From NCBI GenBank assembly GCA_023614405.1, contig CM042697.1:160990149-161054148 (forward strand): a DNA stretch of 64,000 nucleotides, written 5' to 3'. The position numbers were made by a program, and so were the translations under genes. Below are positions 32,961 to 43,406 of the stretch, piece after piece. Position 1 is the stretch's first letter. Each line of letters opens with the position of its first letter. The stretch is from Avena insularis. Lineage: Eukaryota > Streptophyta > Magnoliopsida > Poales > Poaceae. A model generated the notes under the pieces. It searched no databases and had not been told where the DNA came from. It saw nothing but the letters and a program-made list of their open reading frames with translations.

Positions 32961-33675
32961 CCCAGTGCTATCCAAATGCTCTGTCATCGCGGTACTACCC
33001 CCGGATCCGGTACTCAAGACCCAGCACTACCGCCCTACCACCAGAGCCCAGGCGCAAGTCCCGGGGCGACAAGCGGTACTACAGGAAAGGCGGTACTACC
33101 GCATGACCGGTACTACCGGTCGAGCTGGACCGGTACTACCGGACGACATGAGAACCTGATCGTGTTAATTATTTGGCCTTGTAACCCTCTCTATATTTCA
33201 CTATTTGTTCCGAAAATACCCCTGTTTATGTGGTTGGCCTATAAATAGCCCCCACCCTCCATTGTAAACCCTAGACTTGGATAATAATAGATTAAGGAAA
33301 CCCTTTGAGGAACTTATATCTATTGGTCTCATGCTCCTACCAAGGAGCACCGGATTATCCACCCCCCACTTGGATCTTGCCTAGTGCGTTCAAGTTGTAC
33401 AAGGCCTTAGGTTCTCGGTTTCTCGCCCCCAAGTCGTCAAGATCTCACCAAGCACCTCATCCCCCGTTGTTGGCGTGGAGAGCGAGCTTCGCCCAACACC
33501 GATCCTAGAGATTATGTTGGACCGGTTGCCACTGGCGTGAGGGATAGGCGTGTATCGTGTTTTGCGTGCGTGTGTTCGTGGTTTTGATCCACTTCCTCCC
33601 CCGACCACCGCCTTCCCCTCGTTTCTCGTGGAATTCGTGAAAGATCGGGCCACCCTAAGGGGTTACCCCATAACA
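32648..33675 (+). repeat. G3 3' LTR
   Basis: 1028 bases, TGATGCAGCCCG to CCCCATAACA. Its palindrome region (32990-33141) keeps three exact CGGTACTACCG copies and several decayed ones, unlike the six in the 5' LTR. TATA box at 33239-33247. Confidence 0.95.
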
Positions 33676-34362
33676 ACTAAGGGCTAGTTGCAACCAGAGA
33701 GGGAACAAGTTAGGCCAATTTTACTGCACAATATAGTGTTTGATGTTTGTTTGATTTGAATCTGGAAGGTGTTTGATGAAATGGCCGCAAGAAGTTTAAA
33801 TTTGAATTTTGGATTCAAACTTTGTGGGTTTGCTAGGAACATGCTAGGGGGTATCTGGTTAGTTGGATTAGTCAAGGGGCATTGGTTTGGTTGGGTTTTG
33901 AAAATGGATGATCTTGACATATGAATAACATTCAATTTTGAATTGTGATTTGAATGGGGTTGCCAAATGTGTCTACAAGTTTGAAAGGTGAGCCTTGATT
34001 CACTTTTACTAGTTCTATCAAGGGGTGTAAAGAATTGGGAAAGTTTCTATTTGAAATCTTGGACTAGAAGCACTCAAAGTGACCTAGTGAGCAAGATTGA
34101 CAAAAATGACCATTTGCTTTATTTGCTTTGTTTTTTATTTTCTTTTGATTTGTTTCTGCATGGAAATATTTTATATGATGTTATTTTAATCTTTAAAATA
34201 TTTCTTGCTATTAGATTAATCACACAAGTCCATTCATGCATTGGTCAAATCATTTCATTCACACATGCATTCATATGATTTTAATTAATCAAAGTTTTTG
34301 TTAACCCTAATTATAGTGATTAGAGTTTGATGATCCTTGTGTTATATTTTTGGGATGTTACA
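33676..34362 (-). repeat. T2 5' LTR, second piece
   Basis: It resumes the T2 LTR after G3 with 'actaagggctagttgcaacc' and matches 15236-15927 closely, ending GGGATGTTACA at 34362. It carries no gene. Confidence 0.93.
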
Positions 34363-34972
34363 TGGATGTCTTTATGAAATTGTGGTATTTGTAGGAACCA
34401 TCTAGCACTCAAGGTGACAGTGGGGGGTTATCTAGATTGGGAAAGGCGGACTTTGAGGAGTGTTGTTATAGGCCTACCATGGATTAGAGTGTCCAACCGG
34501 AGAGTAGTTAAGAGTAGTATCATGAAGAGAGGATATTTATATGAGAGAGTGTTCACTAGTGAGAGTATGATCCCTAGGCCTTGTTTCTAAACATTGAAAC
34601 ACCGTTTGCATCTAGATCTATTGCATGTTTGCTTGCTTCCATCCTTTTGCGTTTAGCATTTACCTCACCGTCAAGCTATTTTCTGGCACCCACACACGTT
34701 ACCCCATGTCAACAACAAGTCAGAAGCTATTTTCTGGCACTGTTACCACTTGTATTTCACTATCTCTTTGTCGAACTAGTGCACCTATACACCTGACAAG
34801 TGTATTGGGTGTGTTGGGGACACAAGTGACTTCTTGTATCGTGATTGCAGGGTTGCTTGAGAGGGAATACCTTTGACCACTTCCTCCCTGAGTTCGATAA
34901 ACCTTGGGTGATCCACTTAAGGGAAACTTGCTGCTGTTCTACAAACCTCTACACTTGGAGGCCCAACAACTG
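34363..34972 (+). repeat. BARE-1/WIS/Angela-type copia LTR, internal to 3' part
   Basis: Contains the characteristic LTR 3' region: 'gggttgcttgagaggga', 'cttcctccctgagttcg', 'gataaaccttgggtgatcc', 'ttaagggaaacttgctgctg' and 'ggaggcccaaca'. Known BARE/Angela LTRs continue 'ctgtctacaagaatagaag', which is found at 45672 after S4. The left part is displaced by T2. Whether this was a full element or a solo LTR cannot be seen in the window. Confidence 0.8.
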
Positions 34973-35906
34973 TGAAAGGGCATGTATGCCCCCATGTGTG
35001 GTTTTGGTAATTAATGACAATCTCTATGGACTAATGTGTAAATTGAGTTTCACCTGTAGGTTTGTCCATTGGAATCGCTTGGGCCATGTGTTGGTCTCAA
35101 AGTTGGAAGATGGAGAAATGTCCAAGGGTTTTGTGCCCATTGGAATCATGAAGAAAGAAGGAGCTTGAAGGTTGATCAAGACATGTGCAAAGAGTTGCAT
35201 CAAGATGGATCAACCTCAAGAAGGGATGAAGAAGGGAAAGCTCAAGATGCGCCATCTCTAGAAGATCTCATGATTTAAGCTTGCTATCCTCGTGCTCATG
35301 GAATGATGAAGGCAAGTTCAAAGAAGAGGTTTCCCCATGGAGTATGGGGGAGCAATTTGCAAGTCTTCATATTCCTCAAGCAAGAGCATCCAAGATGGTT
35401 TTCCCTCTATAGAAGAACAAGACGATCTACATCAAGTTCAAGTGGGATGCTCAAGGCAAAGGTATGTTCTTGATAGGGCTTTTCTTTTGCCGGTCTCGTG
35501 TTGTTAGTTGGGAGACCGGGTTTAGGATAGATAGTCATTCTATCAAGAGGGGCTCTCAAGCGGGTGTATCGTTTGCATCGTTCGGAGAGAGCAAAACCCT
35601 TTGCATTCATAGAATCATCTTTCTTGGTTGATTATTTGGTACTTGTCCATGATAGGATCTAGAGCTTGTGGTCATCATCATAACAAGCTCTAGTTCATCA
35701 AATAAGGATTTCACTTGCATATCTTATTGCGGTTTTTGATCTTGCGAGTTTTCCGGCTCCACACCTTGGGGGATACTAGTCATGGTATTTTCTCCCAAGG
35801 TGATACCCAATATTTCATCATTATCTTTCCAACACAATTGGTTTCACCCTGTTTGGAGTTCGGATGCAAAAGTTATTGCGTTTCTGGTTTCTGGAATTTC
35901 CCTGAT

Positions 35907-36344
35907 CGGAAGTTCCGGCTTGCCATCGGAAGTTCCGCTAGGGCATTTTTGCCGCCGAAAATTCCAGTAGAAGTTCCGGGTCTTCTTCCGCTCATGTTCA
36001 TTAACCTTCTGTTTTGGATGTTCTATTTGACGGAACTTCGGTCGGAATTTCCACCGGAAGTTCCAGCCAGGGACCGGAAGTTCCGCTCTGGCCTAGTTGC
36101 CGCCAGAAGTTCCGGTTGAATTTATGGCTCTTGTTCCGCTCACGTTCAGTAACCTTCTGTTTTGGATATGTCTATTTGACGGAACTTCTATCGGAACTTC
36201 CACCGGAACTTTCGCTCCCACCGGAAGTTCCGGTCGACCGGCGGAAGTTCCGACCAGGACTCACTTTTTCAGTTTCTCGCTCCGCGGTTTTTTGATCATT
36301 GGCAGTGTGCCACCAGAACTTTCGGCCTCCCACCGGAAGTTCCG
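35907..36344. repeat. Cluster of CGGAAGTTCCG palindromes in S4 5' LTR
   Basis: At least six exact or one-off copies of CGGAAGTTCCG (an 11-mer palindrome apart from its centre, CpG at both ends) in about 440 bases, immediately upstream of the TATA-like box. The matching cluster in the 3' LTR is 44108-44524. Confidence 0.93.
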
Positions 36345-36382
36345 TCTAGGAGTCGCGAATGCCCATAACGGGAAGATCTGGG

Positions 36383-36403
36383 AGCCCTTTAAAAGGGGCT
36401 CCT
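36383..36403 (+). promoter_or_regulatory. TATA-like TTTAAAA inside an inverted repeat, S4 5' LTR
   Basis: GGAGCCCTTTAAAAGGGG followed by CTCC makes a near-perfect inverted repeat around TTTAAAA. It is conserved at about 44563-44583 in the 3' LTR. Position after the palindrome cluster fits a core promoter. Confidence 0.5.
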
Positions 36404-36807
36404 CTTCCCCTTCATGGGTAACAGCTTTTCTTCTTGGTCCTTGGCTTTCTCTCTCTCCTCCATTGTTGACCTTGAAGAAGCTTTCCCTCTCCATTTCCCT
36501 TCCTATGATTCTTGCATCTTTTTGAGGGATTTGAGAGAGGAGATCTAGATATACAATCCCCCAAGCTAAATCCCTTCTTTATGAAGGAATCATTGGGATC
36601 TAGATCTTGGAGAGTTTTGCGTTCTCCTCTTGTGTTCTTCCTTCATTATTCCCCCAATAGCTTTTGTAGCTTTGTTGGAATTTGGGAGAGAAGTACTTTC
36701 CCTTGCATTTGGTGCATAGGTTTGAGTTCTCCTCGGAGATTTGACGAGTTCAATCTTGTGGGCTTGTTTCTCTTGGGTTCCTTGGAACCATAGACGGTTG
36801 TGTGCTT

Positions 36808-36907
36808 GGGTTCTTGACCTTTTGTGGTCTTGTTGGACTTTTGTGGTCTTGTAGCCTCTTGTGGCTTTGTTGGACTTTTGTGGGATTGTAGCATTTTGTG
36901 GCTTTGT
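36808..36907. repeat. TTTTGTGG-type tandem repeat in S4 LTR
   Basis: Repeating 'cttttgtggtcttgt' and 'cttgtggctttgttgg' units with small variations. A shorter version lies at about 44997-45085 in the 3' LTR. Confidence 0.8.
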
Positions 36908-37495
36908 TGTTGGGAGCCTCCAATTGAGTTGTGGAGTTACCCCAATCATGTACGGGTTCGGTGACCGCCCTCAACCGTCCCATAGTGGAGCGAGTGTCCG
37001 CCTTTTGTGGTGCGCACTCGGGAGAATAGGGTGAGCCTTTTGTGGCGTCGATGAGTTGCGTGCTTCCGCATACGGGGTGAGGCCTTGTGTGGCGTTGGGT
37101 GAGCATCGAGCCACCACACCTCGAGGTGAGCAATTTGTGGCGTTCGGAGAGCATTGCGCCATCGTACCCCTCCAACAGAGACGTAGCTTCTTTGGAAGTG
37201 AACTTCGGGAAACAAATCTTCGTCTCTGCTTCCATCGGTTATCTGTCAACCGAGCCCTTTACTTATGAACTTTACATTGTGATAGCCATCATGCTTGAAG
37301 TATTTATATCTTGCTATCACCTTGTTGCTTGTTTTTCTTAGCATAGGTTGTTGGTGCACTTAGGTGAACTTAGTGGCTAGGTTTTGTGCTCAATAAATTA
37401 AACGCTGGTTTTATTCCACATTTACTTGAGCCTAAACCTTAATAATTTTAAAAGCCTATTCACCCCCTCTAGGCCCATTCCTTTATACTTTCAAT

Positions 37496-37507
37496 TGGTA
37501 TCAGAGC
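37496..37507 (+). other. Primer-binding site of S4
   Basis: TGGTATCAGAGC two bases after the LTR end, a full match to the initiator tRNA-Met complement. Confidence 0.92.
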
Positions 37508-37548
37508 GAGGTCTCTCGCTTTTTGGCTTCACCGCCTCGAGAGTAAAG

Positions 37549-39941
37549 ATGTCTCCTAGGGGTTTAGTGCATTCTCACACATTTACTTTTGTTGGCACAC
37601 ATTATGATGTTTGGAGTACTCGCATGCTTAGTCATTTCCGGACCATTGACCCAAATATTGAGCGAATTCTAGATATGGGCTTGTCTCCTCCTAAGGATCC
37701 CCAGAATCTATCTTTGGATGAGGAGACAAACTCTTATCTCGAAGCTCAAGAATCTAATGTGCTTGTTAATGTTGTGAGCTTTGTAGTTCTTTCATCAACC
37801 ATGCCTTTCCGGAACGCTCATGATATATGGACCAAGCTTCAAACAAAATTTGATATGTCCAAGCTTAATTAGGATGATTGTGTTCCATACACCTCTGGCC
37901 ATGATGAGTTCTCATCTTCTTCCACTACACCAACATGTGAGTTGTCACAAGGTAATGATATGGTGAGTGGTAATAGAACTTGCAATGTAGATAGGGAGAT
38001 TTCCATTCATGACCCTTTGTCTCTATCTCATTGCAATGTTGTATCTTTGGGCATGAAAACGTATAGGACCATATGTGATTTACATCCTAGTGTTGATTTC
38101 CCTTGCATATCATGTAGAAATGCCTTGAATATGTCTCATGATGATATGCTTGCTTTGCCTTGTTGCCATGATAAATGTGCTTCTATTTCCTCTAGTTCTT
38201 GTGTTACTAACCATGTAGAGGAAAGTGAAGAATGTGTGGGCCAAGGCAAGGTTGTCATTAGAGATTCATGTGTTCCCTCATCATCATCTTCTTCCAATGT
38301 TCACTTGTACCTCATGGCTAAGGGTTCAAAGGTAACCTCTCCTTTGGACTCCAATATATCTCATGATGATGTTAATGTTGATCATGTAGAAGTAGATGAT
38401 GATGTTTCTTTTTTAAAAGAGAAGAGGGGGCTAGTCCTTCGTGCTCTTAACCTAATAAAAATGCTTGCTCTACTTTCATTGAAATCTTGACTTGTGCTAT
38501 TGAAAGTAGGCAACTAATATATGAGCATGAGGACAAAATATATAAAATAAGTAGTCTTGAGCGTGAGTATGCTAATTAAAGTGCCAACCTAAATGAAGCT
38601 CTTGAAGAGGAACAAACCACTAAGGAATCTCTTGATGAGACCTTTGCTCTATAGCTATCTAGAGTAAAGGAATCTCATGATAGAGAGTTTGAGGTGGCAA
38701 GTGCTCTTCAAATTAAAAATGATGAACTTGAAGTTGCTTATGCTAAAATCCTTGAGGATTTTGAGCACCTCAACAATGGCTCTAGGGTCATCAAGGGTGA
38801 GCTCATCAAACTCATCGAGTCACATGAGAAACTTAAAGCTTCATATTCTAAAGAGCTTTCCAAGTTGCCCTCACCTCATGCTTTAAATGATGATGCTTGT
38901 GCTACTAACTCTTTTTCTTGTGAAGCATCTATCTTGAAGGAGAATGTTGAGCTAAAGGCTCAACTTGCTTTGCTAACGAGCAACTATGGGAAATTAGAAG
39001 AAAGTCATGCCAAGCTCTCAAGCTCGCATGAGGATCTTCTAGTCTCCCATGGTAGGTTAAGGTTATATCATGAGGCCATTATGTCAAGGGTAACATCTAG
39101 TGGGCCTCATGTGGACGTTAGCACTATATCTACTCCCAATGAAATATTTCCATGTGCTAGTCCTTGTGATTCATCCACTCATAACCATGTTATATCTTGT
39201 GATGAATTGCATTCCTTGCCTAGTTGCTCTAACAAAGCTTCTACTTCCTCTAGTGTTGTTATTGATACTAACCATGTAGAGGAAGTCAAAGAGCTCAAGG
39301 CTCAAGTCACTTCTTTGAAGAATGACTTGAAAAGGTGTCATGAAGGGAAGGCCACTCTCAAGAAGATGTTGAGTGTGCGACGTCCCCCAAGTGACAAGAG
39401 TGGGCTTGGATTCAACTCCAACACCAAGAGCAAGCCCACTAACTCTTTGAAGCACAAGGGCAACAAGAAGAAGGGCCAAGGACAAGTGAAGAATTCGTCC
39501 AACATTGTGTGCTTCAAGTGCAAGGAAGAAGGGCATCATGTGAGGGATTGCCCATTGAAGAAGAAGCCTCTTAGTGATAAGAAACGAGGGAAGAGGCCTC
39601 AAGATCCTCGACAAGGTCAAGATGGGCCACTTCCCAAGAAGCCTCAAGCTCTTCTTCATGGTGCAGCTCCTTCCAAGAACAAAGATGGCAAGAAAAGAAC
39701 TTGCTACATATGCCATGAGAAGGGGCACCTTTCTTCCTCTTGCACCATGGGTATCTCCCCATCCCATCCTATCTTGATTTATGATGATTATTCACTTCAT
39801 AAGGATGAGGGTGGCAATGTGTTTGCCAAATTTGTTGGTGCCCAAAGTGGTGTGAAGAAAAGAACCATTTGGGTGGCCAAAACTATTGTGACTAACTTCT
39901 TAGGACCCAACTTGGTTGGGGACCAACGAGATAAAACTTGA
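37549..39941 (+). pseudogene. S4 gag with two zinc knuckles
   Basis: ATG at 37549 (MSPRGLVHSHTFTFVGTHYD), 55 bases after the LTR. The N-terminal part resembles copia gag (YDVWSTRMLSHFRTIDPNIE, FRNAHDIWTKLQTKFDMS). In-frame stop at 37870-37872. Ser/Cys/His-rich segments follow (to 38490), then a frameshift near 38455 and two more stops near 38577 and 38652. The frame 38694-39941 is open: coiled coil (KNDELEVAYAKILEDFEHL, LKENVELKAQLALLTSNYGK, KELKAQVTSLKNDLKRC), a Lys-rich basic region, CCHC knuckles CFKCKEEGHHVRDC and CYICHEKGHLSSSC, and a C-terminus without protease. Total about 800 codons, long for a copia gag, which suits the Sirevirus type. Confidence 0.8.
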
Positions 39942-42900
39942 TCAATAGGTGTTTTTGGAGGGCATTGGTGACTTGGCTACCTTATGAAGAATTGAGGGAT
40001 CTTCATCATATTCTTGTTATCAAAGTCAAGTCATTGGTTTTCATGCTTCTATCATATATCCAATGTTCCTCCTTTCTGTAACTTTTGCTTAACTCCTTTG
40101 CATTAATTGGTACTTGTTCCCTTGTGCATGTGTTGGTTTTGTGCCTTGCATGTGTTTGTACATGTTGTGCTTTACACTTACTTATATTGACCTATGATGT
40201 ATATTTGTGTATGTTGGTTGGCACACCATGTATTTGTTTTTCTAGGTTTGCAGTCTTTATTGTTTATAGTAGGTATCTTATTTGGCTATTGTGAGGGATT
40301 AATGGACTATTCCGTTTTGGGGGAGTGTCATGCTTGGGAATTCCACAATCCTAAAATGTGTGTACATGAGAAAAACCACTTAGTAGTCATTTTGTTGTCT
40401 CTATGTGGTTTGTCTCTCTCATGAGAAACTCAAGTTCCCATAATGTCCATTAATACCTCTATTTTGATGTTTTTGCCTCTTGTTGAGATTTCTTGGTTTA
40501 TCACAATATGGGGGAGTCATATGCTTTGTGCATATTACAAACCTAGAAAATGTGAACATTTGGGGTAGTGCCACTTAGAATTTATATTGAAAACTATCTA
40601 GCTCCTATGTGGCACAATGGCTCATACAAGTTCCAATTTGCTTGAATGTTTTTATTGCTCAGCTTTTGGATATTGTTTGTGAGAGTGATTCTTGATATGT
40701 GTTTCCTCGTATTTGGATCTATATATCCTCATGGGATCCACTTGCTTCTATTTAATCCAATCACTAGTGATTGTGTATCTATTCAAAGCAATCAAGAATC
40801 TCTTTCGAAGCATCAAGCTTAATTACTATCTTGTTATATGCTTCTTTGTGTGAATATGATCTTGGATATTCTTGCAAACTACCTCGGGAAAACTATCCCT
40901 ATTACTTCTTGTCCTTGGACAATTAGTACTTGATATATGGTAGAATTCATTGATCATATTCGGTTTGGCCTTTTCTTATTTGTCTTATCTTTGTCCAAGA
41001 AAATGTTTTTCCATTTTCTCCCAAGCTTTCCTTGCCTCTTGTGGATCTCCTTATGTTATTTGTATCCCCTTATGTTTTATTTAGTGTAGGTAGTAGTGAT
41101 GATCTCATTTGTGGGCATTTTGCATTCAAAGGAAAAATTATATGTAATGCTCTACTTATGGGGGAGCTCTCCTATATTATCTAGAACATTGTTTTATGCT
41201 TCTTGATTTGATCCATGTTTGCTTGGAAGCTCGATCCTTTTTGTGTTTGTACTTTGTGTGCCATCATGAAAAATGTGAAGAGTGTTTCCTTGCTCTCTTT
41301 GGGAGTTGACTTTATCTCATTCCTTTTCACTTGTTTTATTCTTTTAGGATGAGATAAACCCTTGAGCCTTGGTATTTTTCTTATCCTTTTTCTTTGGCTC
41401 TTTCTAGTTCATTTGTTGAACTTGTGTTCTTTCATGTGTTTATTTGGCTGTTTGATACAATTTGGACACCTTTCATCGAGTCACACTTTTGTGTATGTCT
41501 TATTGGTTTACTTAGTGTTTTTGTTCAAATTGTATCTCCTTTTGGGTCTTGAAAACCTATGCATGCATATTTACTTCTTGTATGTATTATGGCATGCTTG
41601 CTTTCATTGATTCAATATATAGGGGAAACCCCACCAAATCCTAATGGGCTAAGATGTGCATGAAATTCAATTTCATATCAATATGCACATGTTTGTGTGT
41701 GGGTCTCCTATGTATTGTATTTGCACTAACTACTTTGGACCCAATTTGTTTGGGGACCATAGTGTACTTAATTGTGTTTTAGGTACATTGGAGATATATA
41801 TTGGGTGCTTGTATCTTGAACAAGGAAGGGGTGGCGTCTACATGTCAATTGGATGCAAGCTAGGATGGTCAACGAATTCACATCTTTTTCATCTTACCAA
41901 TTATATCTCGGTAACAAGTATCTCTCTCTCATGCATACTTATCTTGTTCCCAACCTTTTGTAGGTTGCTTGTTGGGATGAATTTGTGTACTTGCATATGT
42001 TGGATTTCTTGCTATGGCTTTGATTAAGTTCGCTCTATTGCAAATGTGTGTTTGTTGAGATGAGTGCATATAATGGGGACTATACTAAATCATGCTCATG
42101 ATTCACCAATCCCAAATATGTCAATCTAGCAATTTTGTTGCATATCGTTTCCTCAATATCTCTCATGTGCAATAGTGAGTATTTTTGCCAAGTTCATTTC
42201 TATCGTGTGATACTTGTTTCCTTTCTCCATATATTCCTCCTATCCCCTTCTTACCTTGGTAATAGTTGTTACGTATGGAGTATGTTGGTGTTTGAAGCTC
42301 ATTGATGTACAATAAGATATATTTGAGCCCTTGGGCATGCTTTCAAGCAAAACATCTTATTGATATATTCTATGACTTCCTCGTTGCCTTTCATGTGCTT
42401 TATTGAGCATCTATCTTGTTTGTGCATATTTCTTTGTGGTCATATGTATTTGTGATATTTTCCACCTATAAATTTATAAATATTTGGTTGTTTTTGCATT
42501 TCTTGGAAATCACCTCTTACTACATTTTGATTCTTTGGTGGCTTCCAAATTATTGTATTTTGTGTGCATTTTTAAATGGTTTTGGAGTTAGGATTCCATG
42601 GTTGTGCATGTTTTTTTCAAATACAATCACTATAATTGGTGCAAAATCTTTTGGGAGCTTCTCTAATTCATTTAATAATGCACATTCTCCTTCTTTCTCA
42701 TTTCTTGTGGTTTAAATGCTTATGGGGTAGCAAGGATTCCATATTTGTGCATATTGTATTCAATACAAGTATTCTAATCTTTGCACAAAGTTTGGGGAGC
42801 TTCTCTATTTTCATTTAAACATTCTTTTTGTTGTTTTTTCCATTTGATATCATTTATCGGTTTCTAATTTGGTCCTTTTGGATCTTTTGGTTGCTCGCTT

Positions 42901-43392
42901 CATTTGTTGAAGTTTATTTCTTTTATTGTCTTTTTGCAATCTTTGGGTCCTCAATATAGTTTTACTTCCTCCCAAGTACTCATCATTTGACTTGTGCATA
43001 TGCACACCTTGGGAGGAATTCTCACTATATTGGTCGTCTATAACTTTTCACCCATTTTGGCAATCGATTCCAATGGGGGAGAAGTTTTGGAGGGTTTAAG
43101 GGAAGTCGGCCTTTGCTTTGGGTGTGTTCTTAAGCATTTTCCTATCATGATCTTGCATCTTTGTGGTTGCTTTGCATGTTGAATATATAGAGGAAACTCA
43201 ACCAACAGTAACGGTTGGCAATCTATGCAATGAAATTCAAGTTCATAACACATGCATAGATTGTGGGGGAGTTTTCTCTATATATTGTGGTTGTACCAAC
43301 ATCACATATTTGTGTAGTATTTGATGTTAGGGAACCGCTTTGGTCGTTAATTGTCATATTTAAACCCTCGCTAAGGATTGTCATCAATTACC
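39942..43392 (+). other. S4 non-coding internal region with repeated polypurine tracts
   Basis: 3.45 kb with no credible protein; pol would be here in a complete element. AT-rich, with short purine tracts in plus sense at 40316-40326, 40509-40516, 41158-41166, 43074-43082 and 43264-43271, each of the type TGGGGGAG. Two diverged duplicate modules are visible: 39900-39925 against 41735-41760 ('gacccaa..tttggggacca'-type) and 41620-41705 against 43188-43275. Confidence 0.75.
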
Positions 43393-43406
43393 AAAATGGG
43401 GGAGAA
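43393..43406 (+). other. Polypurine tract of S4
   Basis: AAAATGGGGGAGAA directly before the 3' LTR start TGAAAGGG. It also fixes the LTR start as TGAAAGG, so the preceding TG at 34971-34972 belongs to the target duplication. Confidence 0.88.

Larger units (their letters stand above)
25098..33675 (+). mobile_element. G3: CRM-like Ty3/gypsy element with 1-kb LTRs
   Basis: A complete plus-strand element of 8.6 kb: LTRs 25098-26097 and 32648-33675, PBS 26101, gag-PR 27354-29834, then RT-RNaseH-IN to 32640, PPT 32635-32647, TSD ACTAA. RT (PAYRTNPEE-like start AAYRTNPEETKEIERQ; RYRHPIPRLDDMLDEL) and gag (RFVPSHYTRDLFNKLQ) resemble the CRM lineage. The pol frame continues into the 3' LTR and there is no chromodomain after integrase, also as in CRM. 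Lineage call is from recognition only. Broken by one gag stop, frameshifts near 29830, 30490, 31640 and 32150, and two stops near 31278-31318. Confidence 0.9.
13416..34362 (-). mobile_element. T2: second Tekay/Del-type Ty3/gypsy chromovirus, split by T1 and G3
   Basis: A minus-strand element with 3' LTR remainder 13416-15927, internal region 15928-21763 and a 5' LTR in two pieces (21764-25097 and 33676-34362). The reconstructed LTR length is about 4.0 kb. The left LTR lacks its first ~1.5 kb because T1 inserted there; 13416 onward matches 23278 onward. The two LTRs differ at many positions and by small indels, so T2 is older than T1 and G3, as the nesting requires. T2 itself sits in a BARE/Angela-like LTR; TGGAT (34363-34367) is the predicted right target copy. 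Pol is broken by several stops and frameshifts. Confidence 0.9.
34973..37493 (+). repeat. S4 5' LTR
   Basis: 2521 bases. In order: AT-moderate U3; CGGAAGTTCCG cluster (35907-36344); TATA-like element in an inverted repeat (36383-36403); TTTTGTGG-rich tandem repeat (about 36808-36907); and terminal 'aataaattaaacgctgg' and TACTTTCA. It holds about 250 bases (35085-35335) that the 3' LTR lacks. The many ORFs on both strands correspond in both LTRs only by DNA repeat; none looks like a protein family. Confidence 0.93.

Noticed and set aside
41362..41610. Hydrophobic 82-codon frame as an env-like membrane protein of S4
   Set aside because: AT-rich non-coding sequence easily gives Leu/Phe-rich frames; no start context, no conservation evidence, and similar frames occur nearby in other phases.
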